This document shows positions 26,222 through 35,900 of a stretch of DNA of 64,000 nt, piece after piece. This DNA comes from a virus. The stretch spans positions 121,198 through 185,197 of the IMG/VR virus record IMGVR_UViG_3300029787_005452; one strand, written 5' to 3'. The translations under genes were made by a program, and so were the position numbers. The stretch's first letter is position 1. Each line of letters starts with the position of its first letter. Under the pieces are notes generated by a model that saw only the letters and a program-made list of their open reading frames with translations, searched no databases and was not told the origin of the DNA.

Positions 26222-27031
26222 ATGTTTACGGTAGGTATTGCTACTTATGATGATTATTCAGGTCTTTATTATACTATACAATCGATCCGTTTATTTCACC
26301 CATTAGTTACTGAAGTTGTTGTAATCGATAATAACCCCGAATCAAATGATGGTAAATTAAATGAAAAATTGTGTAACCATAAAAGTAATTTAAAGATACA
26401 ATATATAAAATATACAGAAAAGAAGACTTCATTTTGTAAAGAAGAAGCTTTTAAATATGCATCCAATGAATACGTTGTTATTTGTGATAGTCATATTTTA
26501 TTCCTTCCTAATGCTTTTGAAAAATTGAAAAAGTTTTACGAAAATGGTCATAAAAAATATGATTTTGTCCAAGGCCCATTAATTTATGATGATGGTAAAA
26601 CTATTAGCACCCATTTAGATTCAGAATGGGGTTCTAATTTTTATGGTAAATGGCAAACTAAAATAACTAATGATGAATGGTTTGAAATTGAAGCGCAAGG
26701 TATGGGAGTATTTTCATGTAAAAAAAATGAATGGTTAGGTTTTAATAAGTTATTTACAGGTTTTGGAGGGGAAGAACACTATATACATGAAAAGTACAGG
26801 CAAGCAGGGGGTAGATGTATATGTGTCAATGATTTTAGATGGATGCATAGATTTGATAGACCAGAAGGGGCACCTTTTCCTAATATTTTAGAAGATAGAT
26901 TTAGAAATTATATCATTGGTCGAATAGAATTAAATTTAGAATATCAAGATGTTATATTTGCATTTTCTGATAAATTACATGCATTTTCAATGCATAAAAT
27001 AATACAAGAGGTAAAAATGTGCATTGCATAA
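26222..27031 (+). CDS. Glycosyltransferase, GT-A fold (GT2-like)
   Basis: The N-terminus FTVGIATYDDYSGLYYTIQS is the GT2 start with a nucleotide-sugar binding strand, followed by VVVIDNNPESND. The expected DXD position reads VICDSHILF (D89-S-H91), a D-x-H variant like that of polypeptide GalNAc-transferases. Further on, FTGFGGEEHYIHEKYRQAGG resembles the W/F-GGE(D/E) motif that follows in the same group, with a C-terminal WMHRFDRP motif. It probably transfers a sugar in the cytoplasm. Embedded between virion genes, it could glycosylate a structural protein or alter host glycans. A degenerate late box (ATAAATT, spacing 5) at 26210 lies upstream. Confidence 0.8.
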   Translation: MFTVGIATYDDYSGLYYTIQSIRLFHPLVTEVVVIDNNPESNDGKLNEKLCNHKSNLKIQYIKYTEKKTSFCKEEAFKYASNEYVVICDSHILFLPNAFEKLKKFYENGHKKYDFVQGPLIYDDGKTISTHLDSEWGSNFYGKWQTKITNDEWFEIEAQGMGVFSCKKNEWLGFNKLFTGFGGEEHYIHEKYRQAGGRCICVNDFRWMHRFDRPEGAPFPNILEDRFRNYIIGRIELNLEYQDVIFAFSDKLHAFSMHKIIQEVKMCIA

Positions 27032-27038
27032 GTTTTAA

Positions 27039-27046
27039 TATAAATA
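27039..27046 (+). promoter_or_regulatory. Late promoter, exact TATAAATA
   Basis: TATAAATA, spacer CTTTAT of 6, then ATG at 27053. Confidence 0.7.
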
Positions 27047-27052
27047 CTTTAT

Positions 27053-28825
27053 ATGGCAGATGATTTAGATTTTTTCAATAAAGAGTTTGACTCGTTAAAC
27101 AGAAATGATATTTTCTATACTGAAACTCACCCTGTTTGTTCTAATAACTTTTTAGATTTCAATCAAGCCTTAATTGATGTTATAAATGAAAAAAATATTA
27201 CTTTAAGTGAATTAAGTGCTATACAAGGACCATTTGTAACATTTAATGAATTAGATGTAAATTTATTAGATAGGTCTGATTATATTGATTATACAAAAGA
27301 TGGGGAAAATAATTTAAAACTTCCTTTTGACAATCAATTAGTTGCTAAAACTATCGGAACTGATTATTACTATTTATCAACTGATAGCCAATATAATTCA
27401 GTATCCGGTATAATGTTTGAAGCAACTAATAAAGTTAATAATTTACTTAATATTAATCACCCTACTACGCTATCTATTTCAACGTCTTCACAAGTATTTG
27501 AAAGAGATATATCTTATTATTTTAGACCTACTGATTTTTCAGTATTAAAAATGCAAGGTGAATTTGATTTTGTTAAAAAAGATAATTTAAAAGATAATAA
27601 CGTTTATATGTTTCCAGATCCTAATAATTATGGTAGCGTTAGTTGGTTAGGTAAATCTCCAAGACCTAGCCCTTTTGATTTTATTTTAAAAGAAGACATT
27701 TACAAAAATAAATCTTCTTCATTCGGTGTAAAAAATACAAAAAGTACAAATAAAAATCAAAATTTTTATTCATATGATACATTAGAACAAAAACGATATA
27801 AGCCTAATTATTTAAGTTCATTTCCAACTAAATACCCTGAAAAATTTAATAATGGTATTATTGAAAATGTTAACTACGATATATATGGTAATGAATTTAT
27901 TGAATACATTAACACAAAAAGTGTTATTGAAAATAAAAATAATGATTCTTATATACAAGACAGAACCATTTTTACAGGTAGTAATACTATAGTAGATCAA
28001 GAAAATGTTAATGGTACAATTGAAACTAAAAAAGATTTTTTAACTAATAAACTTTCCGTTAAAAACGTTTTTACTTTTAATTTATCTTCCAATAAGTTTG
28101 AACCTATTAGTGCTGCTTTTAATGACGTATTTAAAAAATACAATTATGATGAAAAGCTATATGACGAACTTAACAACTCTATTATTAATATAAATTTATA
28201 TGAGGATGTTTTTTCAATTACCACACCATCATATAATGTAATTGATAGTTATGTTTATAATGGTGAATTTATACAAGATGATTTCCACCCATTAATATTA
28301 GAATACGGTTCAGATGATTCTTTCTTTAATAAAGTATCTAATGATTATTTGATCGGTAGCAAAATTTATAAAGTTGAGACATCATTGCTACCTCAAGCAT
28401 CTGCAACAAATGATATTTTAATTTATGAAATATACAACTATGATATAACTACAAATAAAATAGACAAAATATTAGATAAAAATAAAAAAAGTAATAATGC
28501 AACGTATTATGATAATTTTAATTTTGATTTGCCAGTCAAACCAAAATATATTAAAAATATAAATATTACATATAGTTCTAAACTTGAGGTATTTAATATA
28601 ACTACTCAGATAAATGACCTATGTGATAATTTTTATATAAACAGTGTATTATATAAAGTTATAGATGATGTATTTTATTTTTATGAAAATGATTTTTACC
28701 AACCTGATAACTTTTTTGCCACTACTAATTTTTATTTATCAGGGGACTTTACTAGAGCTTATACATTTGCATCTTTAAGCGGGTCCCCAACTCAAGATAA
28801 ACTTAACGGAATTTTATACTTATAA
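27053..28825 (+). CDS. Hypothetical virion protein, 590 aa
   Basis: I do not recognise this protein. It is rich in Asn, Asp, Tyr, Phe and Lys and is predicted by eye to be mostly beta with long loops. Segments such as TTLSISTSSQVFERDISYYF and GKSPRPSPFDFILK occur in the first half. It is led by a perfect late box and coupled to the next gene by TAATG. Size (near T4 gp10, 602 aa) and location suit a baseplate or fibre-attachment protein, but sequence evidence is lacking. Confidence 0.7.
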   Translation: MADDLDFFNKEFDSLNRNDIFYTETHPVCSNNFLDFNQALIDVINEKNITLSELSAIQGPFVTFNELDVNLLDRSDYIDYTKDGENNLKLPFDNQLVAKTIGTDYYYLSTDSQYNSVSGIMFEATNKVNNLLNINHPTTLSISTSSQVFERDISYYFRPTDFSVLKMQGEFDFVKKDNLKDNNVYMFPDPNNYGSVSWLGKSPRPSPFDFILKEDIYKNKSSSFGVKNTKSTNKNQNFYSYDTLEQKRYKPNYLSSFPTKYPEKFNNGIIENVNYDIYGNEFIEYINTKSVIENKNNDSYIQDRTIFTGSNTIVDQENVNGTIETKKDFLTNKLSVKNVFTFNLSSNKFEPISAAFNDVFKKYNYDEKLYDELNNSIININLYEDVFSITTPSYNVIDSYVYNGEFIQDDFHPLILEYGSDDSFFNKVSNDYLIGSKIYKVETSLLPQASATNDILIYEIYNYDITTNKIDKILDKNKKSNNATYYDNFNFDLPVKPKYIKNINITYSSKLEVFNITTQINDLCDNFYINSVLYKVIDDVFYFYENDFYQPDNFFATTNFYLSGDFTRAYTFASLSGSPTQDKLNGILYL

Positions 28826-29457
28826 TGGAATTTAATAAAACAGTTAAAATAGAAAGCGACTTTCCTTTTGTAAGTGAATCAAGCGTTAAAATATTTTCAG
28901 TTTCAGACATTACTACTGTTACTTTTGATATAAACGGGGTAGCTAAATATCAAGGTTCTAACTATAATTTAGGTATTTTGAAAACTATAGCTCATTACGG
29001 TGATAATGAAATAGAGATTATACCTAGTCAGTTGAACCCCACTACGCTAGGTTTTGAACCAGTCAGTTCATTTGATCATACTTATCATGTAGATACAGAA
29101 GATAGTAACCTATTAGGAAAACTTGAATTTAAATATAAAAATGGTGAGACACATACTGTATTTTTATCAGTATTTACATCTCAAAGTAATAATATAGATT
29201 TAGAGCTTTATACAGCCAATAATCAATCATTTTTTAGCAATGGTGAAGTAAGAGAATTAATAAACTTTACTAATCATGAAAATACCTTATATAGTATGGC
29301 ATATACACCTACCCCTCTGTATAAATTTGATGATAAAACTGGTAGTATAGAATTCTTTACTTTAACAGGTGCAGGTAATTTCTTAGCAACTGAAGATGGT
29401 ACCCCTATACTGTTGAAAGGATTTAGCTACAATGACCTATTTATAAATGTAACTTAA
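28825..29457 (+). CDS. Hypothetical virion protein, 210 aa
   Basis: I do not recognise this protein. It is beta-rich, with SVKIFSVSDITTVTFDINGV near the start and LTGAGNFLATEDGTPILLKG near the end, suggesting a compact globular domain. It overlaps the preceding stop by one base and so is co-translated with the 590-residue protein. The two may form one structure, as with T4 gp10-gp11. Its TAA shares TTAA with the convergent oxygenase gene. Confidence 0.7.
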   Translation: MEFNKTVKIESDFPFVSESSVKIFSVSDITTVTFDINGVAKYQGSNYNLGILKTIAHYGDNEIEIIPSQLNPTTLGFEPVSSFDHTYHVDTEDSNLLGKLEFKYKNGETHTVFLSVFTSQSNNIDLELYTANNQSFFSNGEVRELINFTNHENTLYSMAYTPTPLYKFDDKTGSIEFFTLTGAGNFLATEDGTPILLKGFSYNDLFINVT

Positions 29458-30080
29458 ACTAATTTTACGTTAAAACAAATAGTAATTCTTAATTCATCTG
29501 ATTCGTTCTTTTTTACTCTGTGATAAGTTTCACTGGGAAAAACAATTAGATCATCTTGAATTACTTCAGGGGTATATTCTTCTTCCAAATAATCTACATT
29601 TTTATATTTTGCATTCTTTTTAGTGTAGTATCTATTCAACACTCTTCTATTATTACAAAATGTTACTGAGTTATGTAATTTAGGGTCAAATTTAAAAAAA
29701 TGAATACATGAAAAATTTTTTTCATGAGCACCATTTGCATGTTGATGAATTGTAGCTTCTTTACCTTTATCATAAGCATTATACCATATCTCATCTATTT
29801 TTACTTTATAATCAATACTTAAATTTTCTTTATTATAATCATTTAAATTTTTTTCATATATAGGTATTATTTTTTCATAATTTATTTTTTTTAAACCTTC
29901 TAAATCGGTAGTAGTTCTATTTTCATCAGTATTAACTCCCCACCAGGTACAATTATTATTTTTTAAATTATAATTATAGATAATATCATTTAAAATTTCA
30001 TCTCTAACCAACTTAAAGTCATCCTTTAAATTTTTTTTTAAGAAAAATGGACTAAAAAAATTTATTTTTTTAAAGCTCAT
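29454..30080 (-). CDS. 2-oxoglutarate/Fe(II)-dependent oxygenase
   Basis: This 208-residue protein has the plan of the 2OG-Fe(II) oxygenases often found in marine T4-like phages. IDEIWYNAYDKGKEATIHQH puts H112 and H114 in the first metal-binding strand. DDLIVFPSETYHRVKKN supplies the second His (H187). ELRITICFNV has the Arg that binds 2-oxoglutarate. Such enzymes hydroxylate protein side chains or small molecules. ATG 30080 was chosen because it overlaps the upstream stop by 11 bases; the longer frame overlaps 62 bases. It ends a minus-strand operon that begins with a tail fibre, so a virion protein is a plausible substrate. Confidence 0.8.
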   Translation of the reverse strand: MSFKKINFFSPFFLKKNLKDDFKLVRDEILNDIIYNYNLKNNNCTWWGVNTDENRTTTDLEGLKKINYEKIIPIYEKNLNDYNKENLSIDYKVKIDEIWYNAYDKGKEATIHQHANGAHEKNFSCIHFFKFDPKLHNSVTFCNNRRVLNRYYTKKNAKYKNVDYLEEEYTPEVIQDDLIVFPSETYHRVKKNESDELRITICFNVKLV

Positions 30081-30489
30081 ATAGGTTATCATAATCATTC
30101 TGCGTGAATGATGTATCATATAAATCTTCAAAAAATGCAGAAGCTCCTTCGTAATACGTTATTACTTCTTCAGCTGATAAACTATTTTTAAATAAATTAT
30201 ATCTTTTACTTATTATATTAAATCTTGTACCTAAATTACTTTCAATAAGAGGTATATAGGTATTTTTCAATTCAGATCCTGATAAACTTAATATATTATT
30301 ATTAGCGTCTTTAAATTCTATTTCATCATTAATATTTGATATCATTTTTAATCTTACTAATGAAGCATCATCAACATCAAAAGGAATACTATCAATCGTT
30401 AAGGGTGAATTTTCAAAAATACCTTTTAATTCACGCAAGTTTTCATTATCTAAATAAATTGTTTCTATTAATTTAATATCTATATTCAT
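30070..30489 (-). CDS. Hypothetical fibre-operon protein, 139 aa
   Basis: I do not recognise a family with certainty. The segment IEFKDANNNILSLSGSELKN followed by a helical C-terminus resembles small proteins encoded after tail fibres (DUF4376/fibre assembly-like), in which a short beta motif precedes a helix. It lies four bases after the 143-residue gene and overlaps the oxygenase start. A chaperone or hinge role for the fibre at 30934 is the simplest guess. Confidence 0.6.
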   Translation of the reverse strand: MNIDIKLIETIYLDNENLRELKGIFENSPLTIDSIPFDVDDASLVRLKMISNINDEIEFKDANNNILSLSGSELKNTYIPLIESNLGTRFNIISKRYNLFKNSLSAEEVITYYEGASAFFEDLYDTSFTQNDYDNLYEL

Positions 30490-30493
30490 TTTA

Positions 30494-30925
30494 TTAAAGA
30501 GCAGTAATGCTGTAGGTGGTTGACGATAAATTATTATATAATGAATTACTAAATTCTAATGTATATACACCGGCTGTATCAGTTGTAAAGGTTAATATTC
30601 CATCATCGATCGATGGGGCACTTTCAATAATATTGCTATTATATTCTAATTCAAATTGTGTATTAACCGGTATCGATGAAAATGATATGCTATTTGATGA
30701 GCTTATTTCATAAGATAGGGTATTATATTGTATTGGTAAAGTTTGTAATTCTTTAATTTCTGAACTTGATAAAACAAAATAACTATTTCTTATATCTACC
30801 TGTAAGGTTCCTATATCATATAATGATACTGTATCAGAACTATACAATGAAATATCTTCTTCATGTATAGTTCTTAAGGCATTTATACTTCCATCGCTTA
30901 TATTATATTCTATATATCTTTTCAT
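30494..30925 (-). CDS. Hypothetical beta-rich fibre-operon protein, 143 aa
   Basis: The protein is rich in Ser, Thr, Ile and Tyr. The C-terminal 80 residues, including FELEYNSNIIESAPSIDDG then GVYTLEFSN, look like an Ig-type beta sandwich. It has its own late box overlapping the end of the upstream fibre gene, and it leads the small genes that follow. A fibre-tip, adaptor or decoration protein is possible. Confidence 0.6.
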   Translation of the reverse strand: MKRYIEYNISDGSINALRTIHEEDISLYSSDTVSLYDIGTLQVDIRNSYFVLSSSEIKELQTLPIQYNTLSYEISSSNSISFSSIPVNTQFELEYNSNIIESAPSIDDGILTFTTDTAGVYTLEFSNSLYNNLSSTTYSITAL

Positions 30926-30930
30926 TATTT

Positions 30931-30937
30931 TATTTAT
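30931..30937 (-). promoter_or_regulatory. Late-type promoter box ATAAATA
   Basis: ATAAATA, spacer AAATA of 5, then ATG at 30925. It overlaps the last codons of the fibre gene. Confidence 0.6.
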
Positions 30938-32943
30938 CTCTTATTTTGCCTAACTTCAATAAACGGGTCAGTAATTGTTATTGTTTGAGTTGATGGTGAA
31001 ATTGATTGCACATTACCCATACATCTCAAAAGTGTACATGTAGTCGTCGTTATATTACCTCCGGAGGTGCTTTTACCAAAGGTAAAAGACGCACTACATC
31101 TATCAATAGTAATATTACCGTAGTTACGAATAAATCTGGCCTGTAATTTATATGTAACACTACCTGTACCTGGATTATCATCAAAAAAGGTCGATGTATT
31201 AGTTGCCGGTAATACTGTACTGCCTCTTAATACACGTACTTGAGCCTCATATGAAAAAGTCGCCGAGTTCATACGGCACATATTCGTACCATTTCTACCA
31301 CTTACATTGTCACATCTTACCGCAGTCCTTGCAGTTTTTAGTAAAGTACCTCCGTATCCAATCGATACTGCAGTCGGGCATCCTAATGATACTATCGTTG
31401 CTGTAGCTAAATTTACATATTCTCCAAGAGGTGTGGTATCCGTCTTGGAAGTCATTGAGCCTACGGAAAAACGCTTATCATTTCCGGCGCTTGCTGAACA
31501 TGAACTAATTGCCTGTTCACCTATTTGTAAAGTGTCAACTGAAAGGTCTTTAATACATGCACCGCACATTCTTACGCAGTTATTAATTACTGAAAAAGGC
31601 GACCCACAATTACTGTTAGTTTGGTCAGCAAGTATAAAACAATCAGCTTGTATTATAAAATCAGAACTACCACCGCTAGAATTAAGGCAAAAACCAGAAA
31701 CAATATTATTAGTATTTAATTGAACACCATATTTAGCTTTAATACATGTAATATCACTATTAGCATTAGTTATTAGACTGCAAACTGATGTTATACTACC
31801 AGTGCCGCTACCGTTAATTGTATTTACATTAGTTGTTAACGTTGAAATACTACTTGCTTGCCCGGTAATACAACCATCAATACAGCTAATACAACTATCT
31901 AAAGTAGTCTTATCAGTTTGTAGCTGTGTAATATTGCTATCAGCAGTAGATGCTTGAGATTGAAGAGTAGCTATAGCTGAACCTTGACTACTAACGTCTA
32001 TATTAGTAATTTGTGTTTGTAAATTTGCTGTAAGAGTTTGTAAAGAAGTAACTTTAGAAGATTCAGTAGCAATAGATGATGCTAATGATTCTATTACGCT
32101 AGAATTTGCTTTGCCTGATAAGGTACCATTAATAGTTGTGATTTCATTATTAATGGAAGTAACACTACTTGCAGCTCCTTCTGCTACGCCTTCAGTTACA
32201 GTAATCCTACTTTCTAACCCATTAACACATTCTGCAGTCGCTGTAGCATTAACTCTTCCATCTAAAGTACTGATACGTCCATCTATAGTGCAAATACTAG
32301 TACCGTTATTACATATATCGGTCTCATTTTTAGTAATTCTTTGATTTAAACAATCAACTGCTATAGCATTACCACATACATCCAAAGCATTTATTTGACT
32401 TTGTATATCAACAATTTTATTAGATTCAGTTTCTACACAACTATCTAAAGAATTTACTTGACTAAGTAGGTTATCTACACTAGATGCTGATGCTTTTAAA
32501 AGAAGATCACCGTTTATCGTATCAACGCATGAGCTTAAAGTGGTAAATCTGGTCCTAACGTTATTAATTGCATTACTATTATTTTCTACCGTATTTCTTA
32601 ATATATCAATCTCAGTAATACATGATCTTACATCTACACAGCCACTTAAATCAGTTAAACAGCTATATATATTAGTTATATTACTTTGTAAATTAGTTAT
32701 ATCAGTATCATTGCATTCAATTGAAGCACATAATGAAACAGTGTCCGTAATACATTGGGTTATTGTAGCACTTTGTTGCTCAACGATCGTTTCAAAATTA
32801 TTCGTCCGATTAGTTGTTTCCTGTAAAAAAGTACTAGCTTTTATCTTAAAAGTATTATCATTTATCGATATTGGTATAAAACCATTCGGTACATCAATTG
32901 TATCTTCTTTATTAATTAACTCTGAAATAGAAATACCTGCCAT
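30934..32943 (-). CDS. Cysteine-rich tail fibre with lambda J-like (DUF1983) domain
   Basis: Residues 1-45 (SISELINKEDTIDVPNGFIP) fit the shared anchor-like module. Residues about 45-400 are a heptad-like coiled coil unusually rich in Cys, spaced as in ITQCITDTVSLCASIEC. Residues about 403-478 (YGVQLNTNNIVSGFCLNSSG, DFIIQADCFIL, PFSVINNCVRMCGACIKDLS) match the domain downstream of the coiled coil in lambda-type tip proteins (DUF1983). The last 190 residues are a beta-rich tip. It is probably a trimeric receptor-binding fibre. It has its own late box and heads an operon ending in a 2OG oxygenase. Confidence 0.8.
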   Translation of the reverse strand: MAGISISELINKEDTIDVPNGFIPISINDNTFKIKASTFLQETTNRTNNFETIVEQQSATITQCITDTVSLCASIECNDTDITNLQSNITNIYSCLTDLSGCVDVRSCITEIDILRNTVENNSNAINNVRTRFTTLSSCVDTINGDLLLKASASSVDNLLSQVNSLDSCVETESNKIVDIQSQINALDVCGNAIAVDCLNQRITKNETDICNNGTSICTIDGRISTLDGRVNATATAECVNGLESRITVTEGVAEGAASSVTSINNEITTINGTLSGKANSSVIESLASSIATESSKVTSLQTLTANLQTQITNIDVSSQGSAIATLQSQASTADSNITQLQTDKTTLDSCISCIDGCITGQASSISTLTTNVNTINGSGTGSITSVCSLITNANSDITCIKAKYGVQLNTNNIVSGFCLNSSGGSSDFIIQADCFILADQTNSNCGSPFSVINNCVRMCGACIKDLSVDTLQIGEQAISSCSASAGNDKRFSVGSMTSKTDTTPLGEYVNLATATIVSLGCPTAVSIGYGGTLLKTARTAVRCDNVSGRNGTNMCRMNSATFSYEAQVRVLRGSTVLPATNTSTFFDDNPGTGSVTYKLQARFIRNYGNITIDRCSASFTFGKSTSGGNITTTTCTLLRCMGNVQSISPSTQTITITDPFIEVRQNKR

Positions 32944-32948
32944 AATTA

Positions 32949-32955
32949 TATTTAT
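32949..32955 (-). promoter_or_regulatory. Late-type promoter box ATAAATA (fibre operon)
   Basis: On the minus strand ATAAATA, spacer TAATT of 5, then ATG at 32943. Confidence 0.65.
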
Positions 32956-32972
32956 TTAATCGATACTTTACA

Positions 32973-32979
32973 CTAAATA
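32973..32979 (+). promoter_or_regulatory. Late-type promoter box CTAAATA
   Basis: CTAAATA, spacer TTTTAA of 6, then ATG at 32986. It is divergent from the fibre operon promoter. Confidence 0.6.
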
Positions 32980-32985
32980 TTTTAA

Positions 32986-35900
32986 ATGCCTATCAATAAG
33001 AAATCATTTAAAACCTTAGAACCTATTTTCTTTGAAACTCCTGATAAAGATACTGAAATAGTTAAAGACACCATTTCTACATCTCAAGGTCTAACTCTTA
33101 ACAAATACAAAATATTTGAAAATTTAAACGACTTAAAAGTTAAAAACTTTAGTGTAAACGTTCTTACAGATGAAGTCGATTATAATGATTTTTATAAATA
33201 CGATTTAGATAAAAACTTTCAATTACTAGATTACAATACATCTATTGGATTCAATGCGTTAAATAATTTATCTGCTAGTTCGTTCTTAAGTTTTGATAGA
33301 TCTAAAAATTTTAATAGTTCTCTTACAAATATAGATTTTTATGGAGGCGCGGATAATCAATCATTTGTATTAGATTTTATTGATGATAAATTATGCACTA
33401 TAAAAGGAGTAGATAATGGTATAATTAAATTTCTTACTGTTTTAGAAGAAGAATCTAATGATTTAAAATTTACATCTCTTACAAATAACTACATATCAAC
33501 CAGTTCATTTATGTTTGAATATGATTTAGATAAAACTAATTTGTTTATTACCCTTTTTAAAACCTTGACAGGTGGAGGGTTTAAAGTATTAGCCCCGTTA
33601 AGTGGGTCTATATCATTACAAACCCCTAGTAACGATACCGTAGGAGCTGGAACTATAAAAATATCTGAACAACAGCCTACTATAACAAAAGATAATTTAA
33701 ATAGTTTTATTTTTTATGATAAAGAACATAATATTAGCAATGAAACTTTAAAAAATCAAAAAAATAATTTTATTGGTTGGTACCCGTATGAAATTACAGC
33801 TTTAAGTGGTGATGTCAGTGAAGGGCAATCTCAAAGATTTATAAATGTTATAGATTTTATGAATCTTAGAAATCAAGTTTCTAATGATAATTTTATAAAC
33901 CCTACATTACCGTTATCGGGTAACAAAGTAAGTCAAAAAAAATATAGCTCTCTTTTAAACGTTGATAATAAAGAATTTGAAAATGAAGAAATGTTATTGG
34001 GGTATAATTTCTTTACTAAAGAATATAACTTTTTACCAGATAAATATACTAAATTTACTTTACCTGATAGTTTATTCCCGTATAGAAGGTTAAATATAAA
34101 TGATAGTAATTTATCAAAAGCTGGTGCCTATGCTGGAAATTCACCTTATTTTAGTGATAAAGTATTTAAACTTCTTGATGCTAATAAAAATAAAAATAGA
34201 GGGGCTGGTGATTTAGTTAATATTATCTTACTAGAAGATAAAGGGTTCTTATTACTGCAAAATGGGTTTAAATTGGGTAATGAAGATTATAATGACCCCG
34301 GTGATACCGATAACAACGGTTCATTGCTTTGTTCATGGTTAAGTGGTAATAGTAATGAAGAAGGTATTTGGTTTGATAGGTATTATAACCCTCAAAAAGT
34401 ATCATATTTAACAGCTATAACAGGGGTCGAAGAACAAGCATTTGAAAAGCAATCCCAAGCCAAAAGATATTTTAAACAAAATGGTATTGATTCAGTTTTT
34501 TACGATATAAAGAGTAATTTAGTCTTTGAGCCTCGGGCTACTTATTTTTACCAAAGAATAGGAGAAAAATATATCAATAAAATTATAGACGGTATTGATG
34601 GTAAATTGATAAAAGATACATTTAATTTAAAACTATCCGGTCAAGAATTATTTAATGAACCTGAATTAGTGTTTGATAAAAAAGCATACGATATTACAGA
34701 TTTTGACTTATTCAACTTGAAAGACTTTAATATAAGTTTTGATTTAAAATTAGATACTTTAAAATCTTTAGACTCTTATCAAATATTTGGTAATTTATAT
34801 CAAGATGGGTTCGCATTGAAGAATAATTTTTATTTTACTCCATTCATATTTATACCTCAAGGAAATAAATTAATAATATATGACAAGGATTTTAATTTAT
34901 TAACTGAAAATACATATTCTAGTATAAGCGCTATTAAAGATGTCTTGTACCTGGAACAACATAATAATATAGTAATTGTCGGTAATGATAAAATTATTAA
35001 AACAAGCTTTACTGGAGAATTGTTAGATCAAAGATTATTAAATACATCTATATTAGGGGACTCTACTATTAATTCAATTATTAGTTCATATGATAATAGA
35101 TATTTTTATGATTATAATAGAGTATTATTTTTAACTAGAGGGGATGATCAAATTAAAAGTTTAGATTTAAATAATTTATCTCTATCATCTTCAAAAAATG
35201 AACGTTTATCATCTGGTTCATCAATAATTCAAAATGCTTCAGGTGATTTTGTACCATTAACAGGTTTTAGGGGAAAATATTTAAACAATGATACAGGTGT
35301 AGCTTTAACCGATAGAAATACTATTCTCTTTCAAAATATAGAGAATTCTACAACGTTAGGTAATTTATCTACGAATAGACATGTTTATGATATTAACACT
35401 TATGATGAAAAATTATATATTCAAAGTTTCACTACTAACCCTGCCAGTTCAGGTTTTATACATGTGTTTTCATCTGAAAGAGATTTATTAAGTACTATTA
35501 ATTTATCTACTTCAGCAGTTTCAGGAGCGAGTTTAGATTTTGTTAATGATGATGGTAAAATAAAAGTACTATCATTTGGTAAAAGTTCTAGCGGTAATTT
35601 AATTGTAGATAAAATTGATGTTGAAGACCCCTATAAATCTGAAAATACTAGAACATATTCTTTACCCTTAACTACAAATAATATTAGTTTTGATAATGGG
35701 CAACACCCTACATATTATTTCAACCCTGTTAATTTCCAAAGTATATATTTTAAGCACAAAGAAAGGCAAAACAAATTACATTTTGTTGTTAGTTTAGATA
35801 CATTTTTTGATTCTTCTTTAAATAAAACTAAATGGAATACTGCTGGTTATACTTATACAAATCCACAAACAGCTTTAAGCGGGTGGGGTACATCATTTTT

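Noticed and set aside
29454-30131. Longer start of the oxygenase at 30131
   Set aside because: It would overlap the upstream gene by 62 bases; the ATG at 30080 gives an 11-base overlap and the expected N-terminus.
31203-32959. Plus-strand open frames of 67-139 codons over the cysteine-rich fibre gene
   Set aside because: They lie wholly inside a well-supported minus-strand gene and look like Ser/Leu/Val shadows of its repeats.
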